Shown piece after piece: positions 7,991-16,574 of a DNA stretch of 64,000 bases. The notes under the pieces were generated by a model. It was not told the DNA's origin. It made no database searches and worked only from the letters and a program-made list of their open reading frames with translations. Position numbers and translations under genes: made by a program. Each line of letters opens with the position of its first letter. The first letter of the stretch is position 1. Source of the stretch: JAIOQJ01 sp963718635 (GTDB lineage: Bacteria > Planctomycetota > Planctomycetia > Gemmatales > Gemmataceae); contig OY970367.1 in the NCBI GenBank assembly GCA_963718635.1, positions 5,270,001 through 5,334,000 of the forward strand, written 5' to 3'.

Positions 7991-8045
7991 CAGGTTCTGG
8001 AAATATTTCCAGAACCTGGAATGCGAGAAAATCGTGGGAAAAAGT
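7991..8045 (+). repeat. Palindrome-tail repeat, copy 4
   Basis: A 28-base perfect palindrome at 7991-8018 has arms CAGGTTCT/AGAACCTG. The arm bases differ from copies 2 and 3 on both sides in a compensating way. The tail GCGAGAAAATCGTGGGAAAA starts at 8023, again 19 bases from the centre (8004/8005). Confidence 0.9.
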
Positions 8046-8169
8046 GGCACCGTTCTTAGAGCACGATTGTAAACGTAACCTTACCGGTCGCAGCGCGAAG
8101 GACAGCGACTGTAGCGGGCCGTTGTTGACGGGCGAGCGCTCTCGCGCCTACCCTGCTCTTCCCACGAGA

Positions 8170-9240
8170 TCAAATCAACCCATGATGCCCCAGATAGCGC
8201 TCGGCATCGAGCGCTGCCATGCAGCCGGTGCCGGAAGCGGAGATCGCCTGACGGTAATAGTCGTCGGCCACATCGCCTGCAGCAAAGACGCCTTCAACGC
8301 TGGTGAAGGTTCGATTGCCCGTTGTCCATTTGATGTAGTTTTTCGATGTCAGTTCCAATTGGCCATCGAGAAAGGTCGTGTTAGGCGTGTGCCCGATAGC
8401 GCAGAACATGCCGCCGGCGGCATACTCTTCAGCAATGTTTGATTTTACGTCTTTGATGCGAACCCCGTTCACGCCCTCTTTGTCGTTTCCAAGGACCTCA
8501 TCGACAACAGAGTTCCACCGAATTTTGATTTTCGGATTTTTCAAAGCACGATCGGCCATGATCTTACTTGCACGCAGAGCATCACGCCGCACAACCAGGG
8601 CAACTTCGCTGGCGAATTTGGTCAAGTAGCTTGCCTCTTCGACAGCCGAGTCGCCTCCGCCGACTACGACGAGCGGCTTGTTGCGAAATCTCGGCAGGGC
8701 GCCATCGCAGACGGCACAGGCCGAGACGCCGCGGTTCTTGAAATTGTCTTCCGAAGGCAGCCCGAGATAGTTGGCCCGGGCGCCGGTAGCGATGATCACG
8801 GTCAACGCTTGCAGCGTTTCACCGCCGAGCGTGTAGAGTTCGAAAGGCTTCTTCTTGAAATCGACTTTGACAATGTCGTCGGTGACGACGCGAGTGCCAA
8901 AGTTCTTCGCTTGCTGGCGCATCAGTTCCATCAGTTCGGGCCCTTCGATGCCGTGGGATCGCGCCGGCTTATTCGCCTGCACCCAATAAGGCTGCATCTC
9001 TTCCGGCAGCGCAGTTTTCAGATACTGGCGGACATCGCCTGCAGGCCAACCGGGAAAGTTTTCGATTTCGGTGGTCAGGGCTAGTTGGCCGAGGGGCGAA
9101 GTTCCCTGTTGGCGGTTCGTCTCGTTGGCGGCGCCTTCGTAAACCAGCGGCGTAAGATTTGCTCGTGCAGCGTAGATCGCGGCCGTCCAGCCTGCCGGGC
9201 CGCTGCCGATGATGACTAACTTTTCCACTTGTTGCGACAT
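8170..9240 (-). CDS. trxB: Thioredoxin reductase (TrxB)
   Basis: This FAD/NADPH flavoprotein reduces thioredoxin. The FAD-binding GSGPAGWTAAIYAARA is near residue 12, the redox-active disulfide CAVCDG near 155, the NADPH-binding GGGDSAVEEASYL near 173, and the C-terminal FAD motif GVFAAGDVADDYYRQA near 310. The length of 356 residues is slightly long because of an insertion after the first FAD motif (NETNRQQGTSPLGQ and a PEEMQPYWVQANK stretch). The start is ATG 9240, with a clear GAGGAG ribosome site seven bases upstream; the longer open frame to 9303 adds an unlikely N-terminus. It is transcribed divergently from argA, with 97 bases between them. Confidence 0.95.
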   Translation of the reverse strand: MSQQVEKLVIIGSGPAGWTAAIYAARANLTPLVYEGAANETNRQQGTSPLGQLALTTEIENFPGWPAGDVRQYLKTALPEEMQPYWVQANKPARSHGIEGPELMELMRQQAKNFGTRVVTDDIVKVDFKKKPFELYTLGGETLQALTVIIATGARANYLGLPSEDNFKNRGVSACAVCDGALPRFRNKPLVVVGGGDSAVEEASYLTKFASEVALVVRRDALRASKIMADRALKNPKIKIRWNSVVDEVLGNDKEGVNGVRIKDVKSNIAEEYAAGGMFCAIGHTPNTTFLDGQLELTSKNYIKWTTGNRTFTSVEGVFAAGDVADDYYRQAISASGTGCMAALDAERYLGHHGLI

Positions 9241-9337
9241 GATTTCTCCTCGCGCTCTGTTGTCCGTTTCGTACTCTCCGTTGTAAGAAGAATACGGCTG
9301 CATCCCTCAACCGACGACGGGGCGACCAGAACTGCTA

Positions 9338-10621
9338 ATGGATAGACTCACCGACCTCCGCGAAATCCTGCACTATATTCCCGAGTTTCGCGATCGCATC
9401 TTCACGATTGCAATCGACGGCGCCGTCGTTGCCGACGACAATTTTGGCAACCTGCTGCTGGACATTGCCCTGCTGCGCAGCCTGCGCATACGCGTGGCGA
9501 TCGTCCATGGCGCAGGCCTGCAGATACGCCAATTGGCCGCCCGAGAAGGTTTGCGGGTCTCATCAAGCGATGGCACGGGCATTACCGACGAGTCAACCCT
9601 TCATCTCTCCATCACCGCCGCGAATCGTGTTTCGCATCAAATCCTGCAAGGGCTTGCAGACAACGATTTACGCGGCGCGTGCAGCAATGCGATTGTCGCG
9701 CATCCCGCCGGCATTCTCGGCGGCATCGATCATTTGTTCACGGGCAAGGTCGAACGCATCGACATGGCGATGCTGAAGTCACTGCTCGATGCGGACATCA
9801 TTCCCATAATTCCACCGCTTGGTTGGGACGGCCAAGGACACACCTATCGGCTAAACTCTGACGCTGTTGCTGTTGAAATCGCCCGAGCCGCGCAAGCGGC
9901 CAAGCTCATATATCTCTCCGCGCATCGACCGCCCCGCATGGACGGCAAAGTCATCCGACACGTCACCATCGACGAAGCCGGCAACTTCCTTAAAAAGCGG
10001 CGCACTGACATCATGCCCGTGGAAGCAGTCTCGAAACTTGAGAATGGCGTGCGTGCTGCCCGCGAGGGGGTGGCGCGCGTTCACATAATCGATGGCACGG
10101 TCCAGGAGGGCATTCTTTCGGAAGTCTTTTCGAATGAAGGCGTCGGCACGCTCATCCATGCCAACGAGTACCAGTCAATCCGCAAAGCTCAAAAAAAGGA
10201 TATTCGCGCCATCTACCAACTGATTCAGCGGGGCATCGAGACAGACGAACTCCTGCGACGCACGCGCTCAGAGATCGAACGGCAGATAGCCGACTTCTTT
10301 ATCTTCGAAGTAGATAAGAACGCTGTCGCGTGCGCAGCGTTGCATAGTTACCCCGACGATAAAAAGGCGGAAGTCGCCTGCCTCTACGTAGATGCCCGCC
10401 TTGAAAACCAGGGGATCGGCGGCAAGCTGATTCACTACGCGGAGGATTTCGCGCGGGCCAATGGGCTCCACGAACTCTTCTGCCTCTCCACGCAGGCCGT
10501 TAACTATTTCGTACAGAAAGGGGGTTTTCGGTTGGCAACCCCCGACGATCTTCCCTCCAGCCGTCGCGACCTTTACGAGCGCAGCGGGCGAAAATCTCAG
10601 GTCCTCGTCAAGAAACTATAA
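9338..10621 (+). CDS. argA: Amino-acid N-acetyltransferase (N-acetylglutamate synthase, ArgA type)
   Basis: This catalyses the first step of arginine synthesis, acetylating glutamate with acetyl-CoA. The 427-residue protein has the classical two-domain layout. An amino-acid-kinase fold covers about residues 20-270 (VAIVHGAGLQIRQLAAREGL, IIPIIPPLGWDGQG, YRLNSDAVAVEIARA). A GNAT acetyltransferase domain covers about 285-427 (RKAQKKDIRAIYQLI, VACLYVDARLENQGIGGKLI with the acetyl-CoA loop, LFCLSTQAVNYFVQKGGF). The kinase-like domain normally binds arginine for feedback control. No other arginine gene is nearby. Confidence 0.92.
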   Translation: MDRLTDLREILHYIPEFRDRIFTIAIDGAVVADDNFGNLLLDIALLRSLRIRVAIVHGAGLQIRQLAAREGLRVSSSDGTGITDESTLHLSITAANRVSHQILQGLADNDLRGACSNAIVAHPAGILGGIDHLFTGKVERIDMAMLKSLLDADIIPIIPPLGWDGQGHTYRLNSDAVAVEIARAAQAAKLIYLSAHRPPRMDGKVIRHVTIDEAGNFLKKRRTDIMPVEAVSKLENGVRAAREGVARVHIIDGTVQEGILSEVFSNEGVGTLIHANEYQSIRKAQKKDIRAIYQLIQRGIETDELLRRTRSEIERQIADFFIFEVDKNAVACAALHSYPDDKKAEVACLYVDARLENQGIGGKLIHYAEDFARANGLHELFCLSTQAVNYFVQKGGFRLATPDDLPSSRRDLYERSGRKSQVLVKKL

Positions 10622-10811
10622 CGCATGACATAGCGGTTCTACCTGTCGTATCGCTCTCGAAAACGAACGCCTCTAGCCAATCCTGCTTCAAACTTCCGAC
10701 ATCGCTTCAATTCAGTCGATACCTAATTCGACCGGTGAAGCTCACCCACTTCTTCAACGGTGCAGGCAGTTGGAGAACCGCTCCTAGCCAAAAGATTCGG
10801 AGTGTCCCGCT

Positions 10812-11126
10812 ATGGCCGTCTTCTATGTGATGCCGCCTCGGAAAATGCTTGGCGAACAAGTGGCGCAAATGCTCCGCCCCTACATACCTGGCCTCGCGAT
10901 CGAAGGAAGTGTCTGTGCCGAATTTGTTGATTCTCTCGTTGCGAACTCCTCCGACGGGTCCGATTCTTATTTAGTGCATCGAGAAGACCTGCCCGTAGGC
11001 GAAGAAATGAAGAACGCCCTGCGCGAGACCTTTGGCGCCGAATCGGGCGACCGTGTGGTGGAAGTGTCCTTCGGGCTAAAGCACCATGAGCCCGTGTTGC
11101 GCGACTGGCAGCTTGAAGCGGCGTAG
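10812..11126 (+). CDS. Small conserved protein of unknown function
   Basis: This 104-residue soluble protein (MAVFYVMPPRKMLGEQVAQ at the start) has no signal peptide, membrane segment or catalytic motif that I can name. The sequence is balanced and codon use is like its neighbours, so it is probably a real gene rather than a shadow. It stands alone, 190 bases after argA and convergent with the kinase gene that ends at 11251. I see nothing of note in the gap before it. Confidence 0.6.
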   Translation: MAVFYVMPPRKMLGEQVAQMLRPYIPGLAIEGSVCAEFVDSLVANSSDGSDSYLVHREDLPVGEEMKNALRETFGAESGDRVVEVSFGLKHHEPVLRDWQLEAA

Positions 11127-11250
11127 AGTTCGTTATTCAGTTGCTACAGATTCACGCAACCAATCGGAACTTGTTTCTGTTAGTCCTGAATATAGGTCGG
11201 CTTCAGTCGCGCCAAGAAAAGGAAATTGCGAGTTGAGCTTACAAATCCCT

Positions 11251-13135
11251 TCAACTCAACGCGCGGACGATGGCATTGAGCCGTTGGGTGGTTGTCACCG
11301 CAATGCCAACGCCCACCATGCCAAGCACGATCAAGCTAGTTGTGAGCAAGCGGAATGAGAGCGTCATCTGCCCGGCAACTGCAACCAACAGTATGGCGCC
11401 AACCAAAGGGACTGCGGCCGCGAGGCTTTGAAACCAGCCAAACCATCGGCTCGCTCGGGCCAGTTCAGCACGAACATTTTCATGCGAATGCGTGTCGGCA
11501 TTAGCCAGCCGGGGATAGAACACGCGTAACACGACAAACTGGATTCCAAAGTGCGAATAGATTAAAGCTATCAAACCGGAAAGAGTGAAAGATAGCATAA
11601 AATGAGCGTATATTTGCCAGCTAACAGGGCCGGCGAGAACGTCAATGGTCAATGGAAAAAGCAAGCCCCCAGGCAACCAACCTGCGAGCGCCAAAATGAT
11701 TCCCCAAGTTCCGAGCTTTAGCACTTGTGGGCGCAAGGCATCAATGTCGGCGCCTGTCATCGCCCCTGAATGTTCGACACGTCGCCACTGCCGAATGACC
11801 GGGACTACCAGTCGCAGCATAGCCGCTATCGCTATCGGGTACGCTATGGCATTGTAGGCGAGCACGATCGTGCCGAAAGCATGCTGCTGTGCGGCAGTCA
11901 GTTCTATTTCAATGGCGTTGTACGCGATGTTCACGATGGAGCCGGCAAATTGGGGCAGCAGCGTTAAGGCAATGAGCATGAACACGGGCCGTCTGAGAGC
12001 CAACGAAGTCAAAGGCCCGCCCGAGGGGAGGGCATGCTGGTAGACGGTGATTTCGAAAGCATGAACCAAAGCGTGCGCACAAGTCTCCGGCGTTCGCGTA
12101 ACGACGGGCAGGTTCGGGATCGAGACACCGCCGCAATACTCGCTCCAGCACGGGGGGCATACCGGGCTCATCCCAGCGGCACTCCTCACAAAATGCCTGC
12201 TCCAGCCGAAGAAGATCGAGGGGGCCGGCGCCATCCGGTAGCGCAAACGGCACTCGGCCCGTGAGCAATTCGAAGAGCAACAAGCCAAGCGAATAGATGT
12301 CGCTTCGTTCTCCGACCGGGGCATCACCGGCTCGAAGAAACAGCGTCAGTTGTTCGGGCGACATGTAGTGGATGGTGCCGCCAATGCGCGTACCCGCGCC
12401 GCTTTGATCCGTACCGACAGAGACATTGAAATCGGCAAGCAGCGGTCGGCCATAGGGATTGATCAAGACGTTTGCAGGTTTGATGTCGCAATGCAGCACC
12501 CCTCGGCGATGGGCAAAATGCAGGGCGTCCGCCAGTTGCCCGCCGATGCGACAGACGGCGGCGGCATAGTCGCAAGCGGCCAGCGTCTGCCGATTGCGCA
12601 GGCCGGCCGGATCGAACGGAACTTCCTCGCGCAGTTCACTGCCGATCGCGTCTAAGATTTCCTGACCGTGAGCCGGACGGTTTTTTATTCCATCGTGGAG
12701 ATGAGTTATCACATGGGCTAAGGTCGTCCCTGGCACATATTGCAAACAGAGGCAATGTTTGCCCGTTTGCGGATCGCTAAACTGCGCATGGACGCGAACT
12801 ATATGCTCATGTTCCAGTTCGGCCAGCGTTTGCCCTTCGCCCAAGCCCCGGCTTTCCGACACTTTGAGCGCGACTCGTCGATCGAGCGTCAGTTCATGGG
12901 CGAGATAGACGATAGCAAAGGCGCCTTTGCCGAGCTCCCTTAAAATGAGGAAGTCACCAAAACGGTCGCCACGATTGAACGGCAGGGGCGCTGATCGGGG
13001 CAACGATTCCACCAACGTAGGCCGGGAGATGGCATCGGCGCTCGAAACCGCAAGGCGATCTTCCGACTCGGCCATCCGCTCGGTCTGTACGGGCATTTTG
13101 ACGAAGCGCTCCCTATTATTTACAATCACACACAC
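11251..13135 (-). CDS. Ser/Thr protein kinase with C-terminal membrane domain, frameshifted
   Basis: The N-terminal Hanks-type kinase domain (about residues 60-370) has the Gly loop LGKGAFAIVYLAHE, the VALKVS lysine, the catalytic loop HCDIKPANVL, the metal-binding DFN instead of DFG, and MSPEQL. HCD replaces HRD, so it is a non-RD kinase. Near 12070 the frame shifts by one base. In the next frame the protein continues as ALVHAFEITVYQHALPSGG and then five or six hydrophobic segments (VFMLIALTLLPQFAGS, GTIVLAYNAIAYPIAIAAML and others) to 11251. The whole is about 628 residues. Starts at 13135 or ATG 13096 (MPVQTERMAE) are both possible. The gene follows the WD40 gene by six bases, so they form an operon. 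Confidence 0.82.
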
Positions 13136-13141
13136 GCCATA

Positions 13142-14218
13142 CTACTTCCCAACCCCAAACGGCGTTACAACCACAGTCCCATTCAAGTGACCGCTCAAAA
13201 TTGCCTTGCCATCGGGGCTGAATACGGCGCAGTAGACAAGAGATTTCAGCTTTTTCGTGAATTTCGGCTTGGCATCGATCAAATCCCAGACGGAAATATT
13301 CCCGGCATAGCCTGCAGTCAAGATGCTTTTCGCATCTTTCGACCACGCAACGCCATAGAGGTCGTCCGGCGTTGGGCCGAATCGCTTTACCTCACGGGGG
13401 TCTTTCACCGCGACTGGCTCGGCATCTTTCTTCGGGTCTTTCGCCTTCATATCCTTGGCATCCTTAGGGTCTTTGCCATCCTTCGGGTCTTTCGCTTTTA
13501 CTTCAGGAGGAGGCGCAATACTCAGATTCCAAACGCGCATCGTTCGATCTTGGCTGACAGAAACCAAGGTATCGTTGCTGCCGGCAAAGACAACACCCGT
13601 CACACTCAGCTCATGCCCTTTCATCTGGGCTATTTCTTTTTGACCGGGCACATCCCAAATTTTGATGATGCCGTCCGCGCCGCCTGAAGCCAGCCGTTTG
13701 CCATCCGGCGAGAAAGCGACGGAGTGAACGGTCCCGTTATGTGTCCCCAAATTCTTTGTTTCCGTGCCGGCGCTTGGGTCCCACAGTCGAACGCTTTTAT
13801 CCGCGTTGCCACTGCCGGATGCAAGCAATTTGCCATCGGGGCTAAAGGCAATCGTATCCACGATATCAGTATGGCCTTTGAGTTCCTTGATCATCTTGCC
13901 ATCGGCAACGTTCCAAATCCGTATCACCCGGTCGTGACTGCTGGAAGCAAGCAGTTTGCCATCGTTGTTGAAGGCCACGCAATAAACGGGATCGGCATGC
14001 CCCGGCAATGTTTTGATTTCTTTAATCGTGCCGTCCGCATACTCCCAGAGTTTCACCAACTTATCGAACCCGCCAGTGGCAAACGTTTTGCCGTCTGGAC
14101 TGAACGCGATTGAATGAATGAGATCGCTATGTCCTTTGACTTCCGTCTCCATGGGCTCTGCAGCCAAGATCGAGCATGTGCCGATAAATGCAGCGGCTAC
14201 CAACAAAAGTCGAAACAT
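13142..14218 (-). CDS. Secreted WD40 repeat protein
   Basis: A signal peptide (MFRLLLVAAAFIGTCSILAA) is followed by about seven WD40 blades. Repeated units include HSDLIHSIAFSPDGKTFATG, FDKLVKLWEY, HDRVIRIWNV, DKSVRLWDPS and DGIIKIWDVPG. Between the fifth and sixth blades (about residues 240-275) lies a charged low-complexity linker of KDPK and KDAK units. These propellers are binding platforms; the partner is unknown. In planctomycetes they often accompany Ser/Thr kinases, and here the kinase gene starts seven bases after this stop. The signal peptide puts the propeller outside the cytoplasm, opposite the kinase domain, so a link through the kinase's membrane part is only inference. Confidence 0.88.
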   Translation of the reverse strand: MFRLLLVAAAFIGTCSILAAEPMETEVKGHSDLIHSIAFSPDGKTFATGGFDKLVKLWEYADGTIKEIKTLPGHADPVYCVAFNNDGKLLASSSHDRVIRIWNVADGKMIKELKGHTDIVDTIAFSPDGKLLASGSGNADKSVRLWDPSAGTETKNLGTHNGTVHSVAFSPDGKRLASGGADGIIKIWDVPGQKEIAQMKGHELSVTGVVFAGSNDTLVSVSQDRTMRVWNLSIAPPPEVKAKDPKDGKDPKDAKDMKAKDPKKDAEPVAVKDPREVKRFGPTPDDLYGVAWSKDAKSILTAGYAGNISVWDLIDAKPKFTKKLKSLVYCAVFSPDGKAILSGHLNGTVVVTPFGVGK

Positions 14219-14347
14219 GAAGAGATTCCTGCACTGCCTATTACGAACGGCTGAAGTAAAACGCGTGATAATAAGATATGCAATTGATCGGCTTTGTGGT
14301 TCGAACGGAAACGCGCTGCTAACGAGACTTCCATCTCTCCACAGGAG

Positions 14348-14479
14348 TTATGTTTTCCTGAAGGGATTATGCAGAGGGCGTTCTGGAATTGTGCTGAAGT
14401 AATTAATGGAGAAAAGCAGCACACAGATGATAAACAAGACAACAATGATCCATGTCGTTAGGTTGGCGCGCCATTTCAC
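14348..14479 (-). CDS. 43-residue single-pass membrane protein
   Basis: GTG 14479 opens a 43-codon frame: MKWRANLTTW, a ~20-residue hydrophobic helix (IIVVLFIICVLLFSINYF), then a short polar tail STIPERPLHNPFRKT and TAA. The GTG lies three bases after the stop of the HD-GYP gene, so translation would be coupled to it. The basic N-terminus and hydrophobic core look like a genuine small membrane protein, but there is no homology evidence from sequence alone. The 129 bases to the WD40 gene show nothing clear. Confidence 0.55.
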   Translation of the reverse strand: MKWRANLTTWIIVVLFIICVLLFSINYFSTIPERPLHNPFRKT

Positions 14480-14482
14480 GGC

Positions 14483-16011
14483 TCACCGCACCTGCAGGAA
14501 AGTCGTCTGCCGATTGGAAGTCATCGTTTCCATGACTTCCTGTTGAATCTCGAGAAATGCTTTGGCGCATTCCGGATCGAATTGTTTGCCTGACATCTGC
14601 CGCACTTCTTCGAAGGCAACCTCTGGCGGTCGGCCCTTTTTATCCGCGTGATACGGGCGATTGGAGGTCATGGCGTCAAAGGCGTCGGCCACGGCAACGA
14701 TGCGCGCCAGCTGAGGTATCGCTTCCGCTTCCAGTTTATCGGGATAACCCCGTCCATCCCAACGCTCGTGATGCGAGCGCACAATCGGGATGACCGGGTG
14801 CAAATCGGGAATGGTCGAAATGATCGCGGCGCCCTTTACGGTGTGCGTTTTCATAATCTCGTATTCGGCATCGGTCAGTTTGCCCGGCTTCCGAAGAATT
14901 TCGTCGTCGATGCCGATCTTGCCAATGTCGTGCAGGGGTGTGCCGATGCGAATCAGGTCAATGTCTTTGGCGGAGAGATTGAGCTTTTGCGCTAACAGCA
15001 GTGAGTAGTTGGTGACACGCGCCGTATGGCCGCCGGTATATTCATCGCGCAGTTCGACGGCTTGCGCGAGGATCGTGATGGTGTTCAAGAAGAGATCGCG
15101 TTGCCTTCGCAAAAGGCTGGCGCATTCAATTCCCGCTGATACGTGGGCGGCTAAAGCATCAGCCAAGTGAAGATCATCTTCCGTAAATGCTTTTTGCCAA
15201 TAGCTGCGATCGAGATGCAGCACGCCAAGCCGTCGACGCGGTGTGCGCAGCAACACGCAAAGCACAGACGCCATCGCCCCATCGGCAATGCTGACAGCCG
15301 CCTTCAATTCCGCATCGTCTTCGACGGAGCAGCAGAGGATCGATTCGCCACGACTGAAACAACGCTGAGCCAGTTTCTTGCTGAAATGGAAGCGCCCGGC
15401 GCTTCTCCCTTGCCTGAAGCTAAAGCTCGCAAGCGCAAACCGCCGTCCGGAGCGTCCGCCAACACAATAGCACCGCGCTGGGCATCGAGCACGGAGACGG
15501 CATCGTTCAAGATCGAATGGAGAAGCTCGTCTTCGCTTTCGGTGGTGACGAGATGATGCCCGGCGCGCAGCAAGGCCATCAGTTGATCGCCGGCGCGCGG
15601 GCAGTGATTTCGATCGAAAGCGAGGCGTTGAAAGCCTTCTTCCCAGGATGAGCTGGTCGAGGCTTCAACTAAAATTTGATCGGAAGAGGGTCCGTTCGGC
15701 GCGTCGGCGGCCTCGATGATTTCGACCATCATCGCCACTTTGCCGAACTGGATGATGTCGCGGGCGTGGAGCTGGCGTTCGCCGTTGCCAAGTCGAACGC
15801 CGTTTACGTAGGTGCCGTTCGTGCTGTCGAGATCGCGAACCCACCAGCCGCTATCGACGTTGCGCACCTCGGCATGGCGTCGGCTGACGGAGCTATCGTC
15901 GAGCACGATTTCAAGTGTGCCAAGGCGGCCGGCCCGGAGAAGGGACTCCGATTCCCAGACCTTCCCCTTCACGTCGCCGCTTATGCCGCGAAGCCGTAAA
16001 GGCTGCTTCAT
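14483..16011 (-). CDS. FHA-GAF-HD-GYP signalling protein, frameshifted
   Basis: The likely start is ATG 16011 (MKQPLRLRGISGDVKG), with a GGGGAGG upstream. An FHA domain covers about residues 8-100 (AGRLGTLEIVLDD, SSVSRRHAEVRN, DLDSTNGTYVNG) and binds phosphothreonine peptides. A GAF domain follows at about 140-300. The C-terminal HD-GYP domain has HDIGKIGIDD, HHERWDGRGYP and VADAFDAMTSNRPYH; such domains usually hydrolyse cyclic di-GMP. Near 15385 the frame shifts by one base within the GAF domain. The next frame supplies KKLAQRCFSRGESILCCS and continues cleanly. Corrected length is about 509 residues. It heads a co-directional set with the small membrane protein, WD40 protein and kinase, so the FHA domain could read phosphorylation by that kinase. 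Confidence 0.85.
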
Positions 16012-16574
16012 GACCCCGGCCTCCCCTTGCCCATTTGCCGCGCGCTTGCGACCCGTACTGCTTTGGCCCGACTGCAATTGTAGCACATTAACGCCCTGCC
16101 AACAGCGAATCATCGTCATGAGCATAAAAGAATAGACCAAACTTACGTTCGATGCAAAACTTTCAGCCGGCATCGCCGAAGTTTCCGCTGGTCCGAGCGG
16201 GATGCGTAAGCGACGGAAAGCCTTGATCCCTTCCGACAAGTGACCGAACTTCATCGCCGCGATGAACGCATCGATCCGTCGCACTGCATGGTCCAGCGGC
16301 GCCAGACGGTCTAACGGAAACTGTAACGATCGATCTCGCTGAGCTTTCGCAAGCGGACCTCGGCAGCAGGTCCTAAATATTTCGGAATATTCTCGTTGCT
16401 TTCTTCCTATATCCACAACAGATGGTTACAAAAGGAACTCTTCACACGCCCTCACGCTTCCTGCTCGCGGTTATCTGCTCGCGCATTTGAAACCACCGCC
16501 CTCATTGCACTTCCCTTCGCAAAAATATAAACTTGCCTATCGGAAAAACCTCTTCGATCCTTCTGAGTATTCCC
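16012..16574. other. 563-base gap between divergent genes
   Basis: The gap separates the HD-GYP gene (leftward) from the large SGNH/GH44 gene (rightward) and must hold both promoters. An open frame continues upstream of the FHA protein to 16416 on the - strand, but it has no family features and starts poorly. The last ~130 bases are richer in A and T. I see no repeat, RNA gene or clear promoter here. Confidence 0.5.

Larger units (their letters stand above)
7099..8169. other. Gene-free block of ~1.07 kb between the retropepsin pair and trxB
   Basis: The block holds the long hairpin (7243-7320), the upstream box (7394) and palindrome-tail copies 1-4. Open frames across it, the longest 207 codons at 7436-8059, run through the repeats on both strands and show no protein-like features, so I do not call genes. 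No promoter stands out. Around 7458-7476 there may be a decayed fifth copy (CCTTCAGGAAAGG). Confidence 0.75.

Noticed and set aside
7535..8045. CRISPR array
   Set aside because: Only four units with centre-to-centre distances of about 179, 143 and 128 bases, palindromes of varying sequence and length, no uniform spacers and no cas genes.
7436..8059. 207-codon open frame and several others through the palindrome array
   Set aside because: The frames exist on both strands, run through palindromes and show repeated ILEIFPE-like strings caused by the repeats, not protein conservation.
16012..16416. N-terminal extension of the FHA-GAF-HD-GYP protein to 16416
   Set aside because: The extra ~135 residues have no family features, and a GGGGAGG ribosome site with ATG 16011 directly precedes the FHA domain.
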